Numbered from the stretch's first letter, positions 1 to 5,937 are shown. The stretch is 5,937 nt of DNA from Bacillota bacterium (GCA_021792885.1 JAJYTV010000129.1:1-5937), one strand, 5' to 3'. Notes: a model not told the origin generated them from the letters alone. Translations and numbers: made by a program.

Positions 1-735
1 CATCGCGACGGTGCTCGCGCGGATCTCCCGCAGCGCGTTGTTGAAGCCGGTGTGGCCGACCAGTGTCGGCAGGAGGACGAGCAGCCCCGTCATCAGCCAC
101 GCGCTGCCCGAGAGCGGCCAGACCGGCGGTGCGACCACGGGCTGCAGCAGGAGGAGCAGGAGGCCCGCAAGGGCGTAGACCGGCGCCGCGTACGAGATCA
201 CGGGCAGGTGCTGGCGGGCGCTGCGGCCCGCGCGCAGGTAGACGGAGAAGGCGAGCGCCCCGAGGAGCGCGAGCCCGTCCCCCACGAGTGCCGTTCGGCC
301 GTGCAGACCGAGGTCGCCACCGGCGATCAGCACGACGCCCGCGAGGCCGAGCGCCGCGCCGGCCCACTGGCCGCGCCGCACCCGTTCGCGGGCGAGGATC
401 TCCCAAAGCAATACGAAGAGCGGGCTCGCGCTGACGAGCACGACGCTCGAGGCCACCGAGGTGAGGTAGAGCGATTCGACCCAGCTGCCGAAGTGGACCG
501 CCAGCGCGAGGCCGGCGAGCGCCACGCTCGCGAGGACCGGCCTCCCTTGCCGCCGCAGGCCCGCGAGGCCGAACGGCAGCAGCACGAGGCCCGAAAGGAA
601 GAGGCGCAGTCCCGCCGCTTCGAGGGCAGGCAGTGCCGCGAGCCGGAAGAGGCTCGCGGCGGTCGAGGCGGCGAGGACGGCCAGGGCGAGCCACGTCCAG
701 GCGAAGGCGCGTGACGGCGGGGCGCTTTTGTGCAT
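1..735 (-). CDS. EamA/DMT-superfamily transporter, C-terminus beyond window
   Basis: Partial inner-membrane permease of the drug/metabolite transporter superfamily (EamA type), which usually exports or exchanges small metabolites; the substrate cannot be read from sequence. The frame stays open for 245 codons from the ATG at 735 to the left edge, so about 50 residues of a usual ~290-300 are missing. About eight hydrophobic segments are visible (roughly residues 11-31, 41-60, 69-88, 92-110, 121-140, 149-166, 178-198, 212-228), where the family has ten in two repeats. The first-repeat signature appears as HFGSWVESLYLTSVASS and the second as GHTGFNNALREIRAS. The start is weakly supported: it lies 52 bases after the dehydrogenase stop, and only a GAG-like sequence sits just upstream. 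A better GGAGGAA is about 29 bases away, too far to serve this ATG. The short gap suggests cotranscription with the dehydrogenase. The family call is firm from motifs and topology; the substrate is unknown. Confidence 0.88.
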   Translation of the reverse strand, partial: MHKSAPPSRAFAWTWLALAVLAASTAASLFRLAALPALEAAGLRLFLSGLVLLPFGLAGLRRQGRPVLASVALAGLALAVHFGSWVESLYLTSVASSVVLVSASPLFVLLWEILARERVRRGQWAGAALGLAGVVLIAGGDLGLHGRTALVGDGLALLGALAFSVYLRAGRSARQHLPVISYAAPVYALAGLLLLLLQPVVAPPVWPLSGSAWLMTGLLVLLPTLVGHTGFNNALREIRASTVAM

Positions 736-787
736 GCGCTCTGGTTCGTGCCGCGCCGCGGCGGTTCCTCCGCCGCGCGGCGCAGTT

Positions 788-1768
788 CTACCCCGCGAAG
801 AGGTCCTCGCGCCGCAAGAGGCCGTGCAGCGGCGCCCCCTCGAGGAAGCGCAGGACGTTCTGGGCGGCGCGGTCGACGGCGCCGAACAGGGCGCCCTTCG
901 CGACGCCGGAGTTGTGCGGCGAGCCGAGCACGTTCGGCAGGTCGAGGAACGGCCGGCGCATGCGGAAGGGCTGGCCGCGGAACGGCTCCTCCCACCAGAC
1001 GTCGATCCCCGCGAGCACCTTCGGGTGCTCCACGAGGTGGTCGTACAGGGCGTCCTCGTCCACGATCGCGGCGCGCGCGACGTTGATGAAGCTCGACTGC
1101 TCGCGCAGGTGCGAGAGCTCCTCTTTGCCGATCAGGCCACGGGTCTGCGGCGTCAGCGCGAGGGTCAGCACGACGATGTCGCTGCGCGAGAAGAGCTCCC
1201 CGAGGTCGCCAAGGGTCCCCTGGAACTCCACGGGGTCCTCGATCGGCCCGCCCCGGTTGATCGCCAGGATGGGGCAGCCGAGCGCGCGGAACAGCCGCGC
1301 GACGGCCTGGCCGATGCCGCCGTATCCGACGATCCCGACCGCGCTGCCGCGCAGCGTGCGCGACGGCGTGCGCTGGTCGAGAACCCCGCGGCGCAGCTCC
1401 TCGTGTCCCGGCAGAAGGCGCTTGCCCAGGGCGAGCGCCATCGCGAGCACGTGCTCGGCCATCGGTTCCGCGTACGCCCCCGCATTCGAGCAGAGCAAAG
1501 CGTCCTTGGGGAAGACGCTCGGGTCGAGGTGGTCGGCGCCCGCCGAGATCAGCTGCACCAGCCGCACGCCGCGCATCTCGGAAAGCAGCTCCCCGCCGAG
1601 GTCGAGCCCAGGGTTCCACCCGAGCAGCACGTCAGCGCGCCGGGCAGCCTCCCGCCGGGCCTCTCCATCGAGGTCCTGCAGGTAGATGAGATCCGCGCGG
1701 TCGCCGAGGCGCTCCGTGTACAAGGCGCGCTCGCGCTCCGACGCACCGTAGGAGATCGCAACTTCCAC
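788..1768 (-). CDS. D-isomer-specific 2-hydroxyacid dehydrogenase (NAD(P)-dependent)
   Basis: Cytosolic oxidoreductase of the D-2-hydroxyacid dehydrogenase family, interconverting a 2-oxoacid and a D-2-hydroxyacid with NAD(P)H. With the GTG start it has 326 residues, normal for the family. The dinucleotide-binding loop GYGGIG is at residues 148-153. The catalytic triad is visible: Arg232 in NVARAAIVDEDAL, Glu261 in DVWWEEP, His285 in SPHNSG. The substrate-loop-like stretch LISAGADHLD is near 73-82. At the end of the second Rossmann strand, where NAD-specific members carry Asp, this protein has Asn171-Arg172, so NADP or dual use is possible (inference). Start choice: the GTG at 1768 has AAGGGGG eight bases upstream and puts the first beta strand at the N-terminus. 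Alternatives are the ATG at 1795 and the TTG at 1834, the latter reading through a strong hairpin. The neighbouring EamA transporter 52 bases downstream could move its substrate or product. Glyoxylate/hydroxypyruvate, lactate and phosphoglycerate specificities are not distinguishable here. Confidence 0.92.
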   Translation of the reverse strand: MEVAISYGASERERALYTERLGDRADLIYLQDLDGEARREAARRADVLLGWNPGLDLGGELLSEMRGVRLVQLISAGADHLDPSVFPKDALLCSNAGAYAEPMAEHVLAMALALGKRLLPGHEELRRGVLDQRTPSRTLRGSAVGIVGYGGIGQAVARLFRALGCPILAINRGGPIEDPVEFQGTLGDLGELFSRSDIVVLTLALTPQTRGLIGKEELSHLREQSSFINVARAAIVDEDALYDHLVEHPKVLAGIDVWWEEPFRGQPFRMRRPFLDLPNVLGSPHNSGVAKGALFGAVDRAAQNVLRFLEGAPLHGLLRREDLFAG

Positions 1769-1776
1769 TCGTGCCG

Positions 1777-1783
1777 CCCCCTT
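1777..1783 (-). promoter_or_regulatory. Ribosome binding site favouring the GTG start of the dehydrogenase
   Basis: The minus strand reads AAGGGGG, then eight bases, then GTG at 1768. This is the best-spaced purine-rich site among the three candidate starts. The ATG at 1795 has a GGGAGG only about 15 bases upstream, which is too far. The site would be inside the coding region if the ATG were used. Confidence 0.5.
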
Positions 1784-1816
1784 CGGGAACAGCATACCGC
1801 ACAGTGGCCGCCTCCC

Positions 1817-1863
1817 GCGTGCGAGCGCACGCAAGGCAGACCCGCAAAGGCCTGCCTTGCACG
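1817..1863 (-). terminator. Two overlapping hairpins downstream of lonB; possible terminator or attenuator
   Basis: A 9-bp perfect inverted repeat (GCAAGGCAG at 1831-1839, CTGCCTTGC at 1852-1860) encloses a 12-base loop. In minus-strand RNA it extends by two G-U pairs and one C-G pair to about 12 bp (1828-1863). A second perfect repeat, GCGTGC/GCACGC with a GAGC loop (1817-1832), shares bases with the first, so the two stems compete at their junction. The hairpins start about 20 bases after the lonB stop codon. No U-run follows, so a classical intrinsic terminator is not proven; GC-rich genomes often have such incomplete forms. Alternatively it is an mRNA-stabilising or attenuating structure before the dehydrogenase. 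Confidence 0.45.
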
Positions 1864-1882
1864 ATCTCCCCTGGCCGTGCGC

Positions 1883-3595
1883 CTAGACCGGAAGGTCTCG
1901 TCCGGGTGGGGCCGCGAGCGGCGCCGCGGCGATCGCGGCGTGGTCCGGAGCGGCGATCGCCGGCGCGCCCTGCTGCTCGCGCGCCGGCAGGAGCGCGTAC
2001 TCGAGAACAGCGGAGAAGCGGGAGACCGCGACGACCTCGATCCCCAGCTGGTGCAGGCGCTCCTGGTCGTTCTCCCGCGGCACGAGCACCCGGCGCGCAC
2101 CCGCGTCGACGGCGGCCTGCACCTTCGCCGGCACACCGCCCACCGGGCGCACCTCGCCCTGGATCGAGAGCTCTCCGGTCATCGCGAGCAGCGGGTCGAT
2201 CGGCTGGCCCGCGATTGCGGAGTAGATGGCGACGGCGATCGTGACGCCGGCCGACGGGCCGTCCACCGGCATGCCGCCGGGGAGGTTCACGTGCAGGTCG
2301 TAGTCCTGCAGATCCTCCTCGACGAGCGGCTGCAGCAGCGTCAGCACGTTCTCGACCGAGGAGCGGCCCATGCTCCGGCGCCGCAGGGTGCGCCCCTTGC
2401 CGCCGATCTCCTCCTCCTCGACCATTCCGGTGACGCGCAGTCGTCCCCGGCCGTGCCCCGTGTGCCTGGCCGTCGCCTCGACCTCGAGGATCGTGCCCAT
2501 GTTCGGCCCGACGACAGCGAGGCCCGTCGCCACGCCGACCCGCGCTTCGGTCGGCATCTTGCGCTCGATGCGCGGCGAGTACTGGCCGACGTTCACGACC
2601 CACTCGACGTCCGCGCGCTCGATGCGCTGGCGGCCTTCGGTGAAGACGAGCGAGGCGGCGATCTGGACGATGTTCACGGCCTCGCGCCCGTTCTGGGCGA
2701 AATCCGCGACGACGTCGAGCGGGCCGTCCCCCAGTTCGAGGTCCACCTTGCGCGCGGCGCCTTCCGCGACCTTCAGCACCTCCGGGCGGCGCAGCGGACG
2801 GAAGAACACCTCGACGCAGCGCGAGCGGAGCGCCGGCGAGAGGTCCTCCGGCTGGCGCGTCGTCGCGCCGACCAGCCGGAAGTCCGCCGGCAGGCCGTTC
2901 TCGAAGATGTCCTGGATGTGGCGCGGGATGTTCGGGTCCTCACTCGAGTAGTAGGCGCTCTCCAAGAAGACCTTGCGGTCCTCGAGGACCTTCAGGAGCT
3001 TGTTCATCTGCAACGGGTGCAGCTCGCCGATCTCGTCGATGAACAGCATCCCGCCGTGGGCCTTTGTGACGGCGCCGGGCTTGGGCTGCGGGATGCCCGC
3101 CATGCCCATCGCTCCGGCCCCCTGGTAGATCGGGTCATGCACCGAGCCGATCAGGGGATCTGCGATTCCTCGTTCATCAAAGCGCGCTGTCGTCGCATCG
3201 AGCTCGATGAACTTGGCGTCGGGCTTGAACGGTGAATGGCCTAGCCGCTTCGCCTCCTCAAGCACGAGGCGGGCGGCGGCGGTCTTGCCGACGCCTGGGG
3301 GGCCGTAGATCAGCACGTGCTGCGGATTTGGCCCGCAGAGGGCTGCCCGCAGCGCGCGGATGCCCTCCTCCTGTCCGACGATGTCGTTCATCGTGGTCGG
3401 GCGGGTGCGCTCGGAGAGTGGCTCCGTGAGGGAGATGTCGCGCAGCTTTTGCAGCTTCTCGACTTCCTTGCGCGATTCGCGGTCGATCGCGACGCGGCTG
3501 CCCTGCTGGGTGCGCAGGAGGTTCCAGAAGTAGAGCCCGATCACCACCGCGAAGAAGAACTGCACGAACGTGAAGATCCCTGCCGCGTAGTCCAT
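1883..3595 (-). CDS. lonB: ATP-dependent protease LonB, membrane-anchored (Bacillus sporulation type)
   Basis: Membrane-bound AAA+ serine protease that unfolds and degrades proteins using ATP. In Bacillus subtilis the homologue acts in the forespore. The 570-residue product (B. subtilis LonB is about 550) starts with a hydrophobic anchor at residues 4-27. The AAA+ module follows, with Walker A GPPGVGKT (98-105), Walker B LFIDEI (184-189), a sensor-1-like region at LVGATTR (241-247) and an arginine-finger region ALRSRC (255-260). The C-terminal Lon protease domain has Ser448 in DGPSAG and Lys491 in GGVPAKVQ. The 43-residue spacing equals that of the Ser-Lys dyad in E. coli Lon. Long near-identical family blocks such as ARFDERGIADPLIGSVHDP (138-156) place it with LonB rather than LonA, and there is no LonA-type N-terminal substrate domain. 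An Ala/Pro-rich tail (about 537-570) extends past the usual end. The start at 3595 follows GGGGGGAG by five bases; an in-frame ATG at 3610 lacks such a site. Unlike in B. subtilis, neither clpX nor lonA adjoins it in this window. Confidence 0.97.
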   Translation of the reverse strand: MDYAAGIFTFVQFFFAVVIGLYFWNLLRTQQGSRVAIDRESRKEVEKLQKLRDISLTEPLSERTRPTTMNDIVGQEEGIRALRAALCGPNPQHVLIYGPPGVGKTAAARLVLEEAKRLGHSPFKPDAKFIELDATTARFDERGIADPLIGSVHDPIYQGAGAMGMAGIPQPKPGAVTKAHGGMLFIDEIGELHPLQMNKLLKVLEDRKVFLESAYYSSEDPNIPRHIQDIFENGLPADFRLVGATTRQPEDLSPALRSRCVEVFFRPLRRPEVLKVAEGAARKVDLELGDGPLDVVADFAQNGREAVNIVQIAASLVFTEGRQRIERADVEWVVNVGQYSPRIERKMPTEARVGVATGLAVVGPNMGTILEVEATARHTGHGRGRLRVTGMVEEEEIGGKGRTLRRRSMGRSSVENVLTLLQPLVEEDLQDYDLHVNLPGGMPVDGPSAGVTIAVAIYSAIAGQPIDPLLAMTGELSIQGEVRPVGGVPAKVQAAVDAGARRVLVPRENDQERLHQLGIEVVAVSRFSAVLEYALLPAREQQGAPAIAAPDHAAIAAAPLAAPPGRDLPV

Positions 3596-3600
3596 CGCAA

Positions 3601-3618
3601 CTCCCCCCATCCGGGGGG
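3601..3618 (-). promoter_or_regulatory. lonB Shine-Dalgarno inside a C6/G6 hairpin
   Basis: The minus strand reads CCCCCC-GGAT-GGGGGGAG, then five bases to the lonB ATG. The G6AG element is the Shine-Dalgarno, and its six G residues can pair perfectly with the preceding C6 across a four-base loop. In any transcript containing both arms the ribosome site would be masked. A transcript starting about seven bases after the proposed -10 element (3619) would lose most or all of the C6 arm and leave the site free. The repeat is seen directly; the regulatory effect is inferred. Confidence 0.55.
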
Positions 3619-3648
3619 TAGTATGGCGCGAGCGCCGTCCAGTTATTA
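3619..3648 (-). promoter_or_regulatory. Putative forespore-type (sigma-F/sigma-G) promoter of lonB
   Basis: On the minus strand, TAATA (3648-3644) is followed by exactly 18 bases and then CATACTA (3625-3619). From memory, the Bacillus sigma-G consensus is about GHATR-N18-CATNHTA. This site matches all of the -10 box, four of five -35 bases and the spacing. Read as sigma-F (GGNNANAHTR at -10, spacer 14-15), it also fits with one -10 mismatch. The spacer contains the palindrome GGCGC-TC-GCGCC (3636-3625), touching the -10 box. These AT-rich words stand out in GC-rich surroundings and lie directly before lonB, whose B. subtilis homologue is reported to be forespore-expressed. Predicted transcription starts near 3612, giving a very short leader. 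There is no experimental support. Confidence 0.55.
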
Positions 3649-3653
3649 CCCGG

Positions 3654-3669
3654 CGCGCGCATGCGCGCG
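3654..3669. repeat. 16-bp perfect palindrome upstream of the lonB promoter
   Basis: CGCGCGCATGCGCGCG is self-complementary, centred on CATG. It sits six bases upstream of the proposed -35 element of lonB. It could be an operator for a dimeric regulator or, as an alternating purine-pyrimidine run, simply a product of GC-rich composition. No U-run follows on either strand, so it does not look like a terminator. Confidence 0.4.
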
Positions 3670-3766
3670 ATGCACTGCGCGGCGGCGGCCGCACCTTCCG
3701 GACCGTGTGCCCGGACAGCCGATCGGGTCCCGCGCAGGGCGGTCTTCCAGCCGCGCCCGATGCGCT

Positions 3767-3793
3767 AAAACCGGCTGGGCGCCTGCTGCCAGC
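3767..3793 (-). terminator. Weak intrinsic-terminator candidate after the transglutaminase gene
   Basis: Thirteen bases after the transglutaminase stop codon, the minus strand has GCTGG, a 10-base loop, CCAGC, then CGG and TTTT. An overlapping alternative stem GGCGC/GCGCC (3778-3796) exists. The T-run is short and offset by three bases, so termination would be partial at best. Apart from this site, the palindrome, the promoter and the SD hairpin, nothing else is recognised in the 210-base gap between 3596 and 3805. Confidence 0.3.
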
Positions 3794-3805
3794 GCCTCCC
3801 GCGCG

Positions 3806-5659
3806 TCACGGGCGGTGCAGGTAGAGCCGCCCGAGGTCGCGCCTCGCGGCCCGCAGCGTCACGGGGCAGGTCCCCTGCGGGCGGTAGGTGCGCCACTCGA
3901 CGTAGGCCTGCAGGGCGGGCGCCCTGCCGCGCAGCCAGTGCCGGACCGTGTCGCGGCGCCGCCAGGGATCGCGGAACGCGAAGGCGATCCCGCGCAGCCA
4001 CCAGTTCGGCAAGGTCGCCCGGCCGGCTGCCCCGAGCGAGGAAAGCGCCGCGAGCAGCACCGCGACCACCGCCCAGGCGGGCAGCCCGGGGCCCGCGGCA
4101 CCGGGGCCGGGGCCGTTCGGGACCGAGCCAGCCAGCTGGCGCTCGGCGAGCCGCGCGTTGGCGAGCGCGCTCGCCGCCTGGACGGACGCCGACTGCGTGG
4201 AGGTCACGGGCGGCGACTGCGGGACCGAGAAACCGGGCGTCGGGTCGATCTGGACCCAGCCTGCGCCCTGGACGTAGATCTCATCCCAGCTGTGCGCGTC
4301 CGCCGCGGTGATCAGGTATCCTCCCCGCACGCGCTGTCCAGGGAGGAACCCGCTCACCCAGCGCGTCGGGATGCCGTCCATCCGCGCGAGGATCGCGAAC
4401 GCGCTCGAGAAGCCGTTGCAGTCTCCCGCATGGTGCACGAGGAGGAAGTCGTAGACGAAGTCGCGGTGCTGGTCGGACGGCACATTCAGGGTGTACCGCT
4501 CGTTCGCCTGCAGGTAGGCGATGATCGCCTGCGCCTTGCCCATCGTCGTCGGGGGCGCTCCCTGCACAGCGAGCGAGGCGATCTGCCGCACCGCGCTGCT
4601 GTCCACGCCCGCAGGAACGGCAAGGTCTTCCGCCGTGGGCGGCGGGGCGCCTCCTCCCGAGAGCCCCCGCCCGGGCTGCGGCAGCGCCGCGAGCACCGTG
4701 ATGCGCGATCCCGGCGCGCTGTAGGAGGCGCTCGCCGCGCGGTAGCGCCAGGTCGCATACGGCGAGAGCACGGTGAGGAGCGCCCCGCCGACGGGATCGG
4801 TCGGGAGGCTGCGGTAGAGCACGAGGCGCTCTGCGTGCACGGTCTCGCCCGACGGCACCCCGCCGACCAGCTGCAGCGGCTGCATGGCCCGCCACCGGCC
4901 GCCGACGAGCCAGCCCTGCCCTGTGTACCGCTCGCCGACGTAGGTCGCCCAGTAGACCGGCTGGCGGACGGCCGCGAAGAAGTAGCGCGCGCCGCTGCGC
5001 TGCGCCGAGACGTCGATCTCCTGCGGGTTCGCGAGGTAGCCCTGCGCGAGGCGCTGCCCGCTGCCGCCCGTCGAGATGTGCGGCAGGATCGGCGCGTTCG
5101 ATGTGAGCAGGCCGTAGGCCGCGGCGGCGAAGAGCAGGGCGGCGGCGAACGCGGTCGGCGCCTCGCCGCCGCGCTCCGCCGCGAGGTCGTAGTAGCGCAC
5201 GGGGAAGAAGAGCGCGCACAGGAGGAGCGCCTCGCCCGTCACGGCGACGTCCAGGCGCTGCAGCACCGCGAGGACCGCGACGGCGAAGATCCCCTGGAAG
5301 ATCCGCCACTGCACGCTGCCGCCCAGCTCGAAGAAGAGGAAGAGGAGCGGTACGAGCGCGAGGTACAAAAGCGTCGACTCCTGCGGCGTGAGGGCGGTCA
5401 GCCGCAGGTGCCAGACGAGCGTCAGGACCCTGTGCAAGAGCTGCGGCGCCTTGCGCGGGTCCTCATGCAGGACGATGGCGAGGCTGCCGAGGTAGAGCGC
5501 CGCGCGCAGCGGGATCCGCACGCGGCGCGCACCGACGAAGCCCAGCGCCGCGAAGAGTCCCGCGCAGGTCAGGATGTAGGAGATGCTTGCGCCGATGCCC
5601 TGGCTGAGCGCGTAGGCGAGCGGCAGGGCCCAGATGGCGCCCTGGGCGCCGCGCTTCAC
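3806..5659 (-). CDS. Membrane transglutaminase-like protein (TgpA/YebA type, DUF3488-transglutaminase)
   Basis: Integral-membrane member of the transglutaminase-like cysteine peptidase superfamily, with the catalytic domain expected outside the cytoplasm; the natural substrate of the family is unsettled. The 617 residues begin with a hydrophobic region of about six to seven segments (within 8-186, e.g. 8-30, 95-112, 120-137, 169-186). An extracytoplasmic domain follows with the full triad: Cys414 in GDCNGFSSAFAILAR, His456 in DAHSWDEIYV and Asp472 in DPTPGF. A Gly/Pro-rich linker (about 512-527), one last membrane segment (528-546) and a 70-residue basic tail end the protein. The tail is short and not clearly the DUF4129 domain often found here. 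The GTG start at 5659 overlaps the upstream stop (GTGA), with GAGGG seven bases before it, indicating translational coupling. In many bacteria such genes follow moxR and a DUF58 gene. The family call is strong; the biological role is not known. Confidence 0.9.
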   Translation of the reverse strand: MKRGAQGAIWALPLAYALSQGIGASISYILTCAGLFAALGFVGARRVRIPLRAALYLGSLAIVLHEDPRKAPQLLHRVLTLVWHLRLTALTPQESTLLYLALVPLLFLFFELGGSVQWRIFQGIFAVAVLAVLQRLDVAVTGEALLLCALFFPVRYYDLAAERGGEAPTAFAAALLFAAAAYGLLTSNAPILPHISTGGSGQRLAQGYLANPQEIDVSAQRSGARYFFAAVRQPVYWATYVGERYTGQGWLVGGRWRAMQPLQLVGGVPSGETVHAERLVLYRSLPTDPVGGALLTVLSPYATWRYRAASASYSAPGSRITVLAALPQPGRGLSGGGAPPPTAEDLAVPAGVDSSAVRQIASLAVQGAPPTTMGKAQAIIAYLQANERYTLNVPSDQHRDFVYDFLLVHHAGDCNGFSSAFAILARMDGIPTRWVSGFLPGQRVRGGYLITAADAHSWDEIYVQGAGWVQIDPTPGFSVPQSPPVTSTQSASVQAASALANARLAERQLAGSVPNGPGPGAAGPGLPAWAVVAVLLAALSSLGAAGRATLPNWWLRGIAFAFRDPWRRRDTVRHWLRGRAPALQAYVEWRTYRPQGTCPVTLRAARRDLGRLYLHRP

Positions 5660-5937
5660 CGCGCCGCCCTCGCCGAGCGCCCTAGGCGCTGCAGCGCCGG
5701 CCAGTCCGGGATGCTCAGGTCCTCTCCCTGCGCCCCCCGCCCCACCGCGATCGTGAATGCGAGCGGGCGCTGCGAGCGGACGGCGGCCGCGCCCTGCGCG
5801 CTGCCGACGTAGACGAGCGAGCGGGCGCTCGTCGCGAGGGCCTCCCCTCCATCACCGAGCGCGACGCGCGTCACGAGATCCATGATCCGCGCCTGCGTCG
5901 CGAGGCGGGCCGGCAGGAGGCGTTCCCCCGCAGCAAG
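5656..5937 (-). CDS. C-terminal fragment of a gene upstream of the transglutaminase, possibly DUF58 protein
   Basis: The frame is open from the right edge to the TGA at 5656-5658, giving the last 93 residues; the start lies outside the window. The fragment reads like the end of a cytosolic alpha/beta domain: a helix (ARLATQARIMDLVTRVA), then GDGGEALATSARSLVYVG and a strand LAFTIAVG. That pattern is compatible with the closing part of DUF58 (von Willebrand A-like) proteins. The main argument is position: DUF58 genes typically precede TgpA/YebA transglutaminases, and the 4-base overlap with the next start shows the two are cotranscribed. No diagnostic motif is visible in this part, so the identity is a context-based inference. 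The frame itself is well supported by the coupling and by codon use like its neighbours. Confidence 0.6.
   Translation of the reverse strand, partial: LAAGERLLPARLATQARIMDLVTRVALGDGGEALATSARSLVYVGSAQGAAAVRSQRPLAFTIAVGRGAQGEDLSIPDWPALQRLGRSARAAR

Noticed and set aside
52..714. A 220-codon plus-strand frame at the left edge
   Set aside because: It is antisense to the EamA transporter, whose minus frame gives a regular series of membrane segments; the plus frame is a composition artefact.
327..1619. A 430-codon open frame on the minus strand overlapping the dehydrogenase and transporter
   Set aside because: It is out of frame with both. Its Arg/Pro/Ala-rich translation lacks motifs, while the other frames give clear family signatures.
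1788..1815. TATGCT as a -10 box for the dehydrogenase
   Set aside because: It matches only four of six bases of the housekeeping -10 consensus and has no -35-like sequence 16-18 bases upstream.
1769..1834. Longer N-terminus for the dehydrogenase from TTG at 1834 or ATG at 1795
   Set aside because: The TTG start would translate through part of the hairpin region and add non-homologous sequence. The ATG at 1795 has no well-spaced Shine-Dalgarno. The GTG at 1768 has both a site and the expected first beta strand, though the ATG remains possible.
728..3235. An 835-codon open frame on the plus strand
   Set aside because: It lies antisense to the dehydrogenase and lonB, both with intact catalytic motifs. 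Its translation is low-complexity Arg/Ala/Glu/Gln sequence without motifs, a normal shadow of GC-rich codon use.
3654..3669. The CG-rich palindrome as a transcription terminator
   Set aside because: It is purely self-complementary with no loop or U-run on either side, so it does not fit an intrinsic terminator.
3596..3694. N-terminal extension of LonB upstream of the ATG at 3595
   Set aside because: The extra residues are Arg-rich and unlike LonB, would read through the promoter and hairpin, and lack a ribosome site. The family N-terminus begins with the membrane anchor right after 3595.
3317..5812. An 831-codon open frame on the plus strand
   Set aside because: It is antisense to the transglutaminase gene and the start of lonB, crosses the non-coding gap, and has a charged low-complexity translation with no recognisable domain.

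Overview
All gene content in this 5.9 kb window lies on the minus strand. It is very GC-rich, and the genes read right to left. The best taxonomic clue is a full-length LonB protease with the domain order and wording of the Bacillus/Clostridia sporulation LonB. With the strong GC bias, this suggests a high-GC, probably endospore-forming Firmicute (a Symbiobacterium-, Thermaerobacter- or Limnochordia-like lineage) or a metagenomic relative. The lineage is inferred from one protein and composition, not shown.

Layout from the right edge, in the direction of transcription: (1) positions 5937-5656 hold the last 93 codons of a gene, probably the DUF58 protein that normally precedes a TgpA/YebA-type transglutaminase. 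(2) A 4-base overlap (GTGA) leads into a 617-residue membrane transglutaminase-like protein with an intact Cys-His-Asp triad (5659-3806). (3) A 210-base non-coding gap (3805-3596) holds a weak terminator candidate, a 16-bp palindrome, a sequence closely matching a forespore (sigma-F/sigma-G) promoter, and a C6/G6 hairpin covering the next Shine-Dalgarno. (4) lonB, 570 residues (3595-1883), has a membrane anchor, an AAA+ module and a Ser-Lys protease dyad. (5) A 114-base gap contains two overlapping hairpins. (6) A D-2-hydroxyacid dehydrogenase, 326 residues (1768-788), follows. (7) After 52 bases comes an EamA/DMT-family transporter (735-1) whose C-terminus runs off the left edge.

The two right-hand genes form one translationally coupled unit (cell-envelope transglutaminase module). 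lonB appears to have its own promoter. The dehydrogenase and transporter may form a small metabolic pair, read through from lonB or transcribed separately; no convincing promoter was found for them.

No RNA genes, CRISPR arrays, insertion sequences or clear signs of horizontal transfer were seen, and no wholly new system is evident. The most interesting material is the control region in front of lonB. There a forespore-like promoter and a hairpin that would mask the ribosome binding site only in longer, read-through transcripts are packed into about 50 bases.
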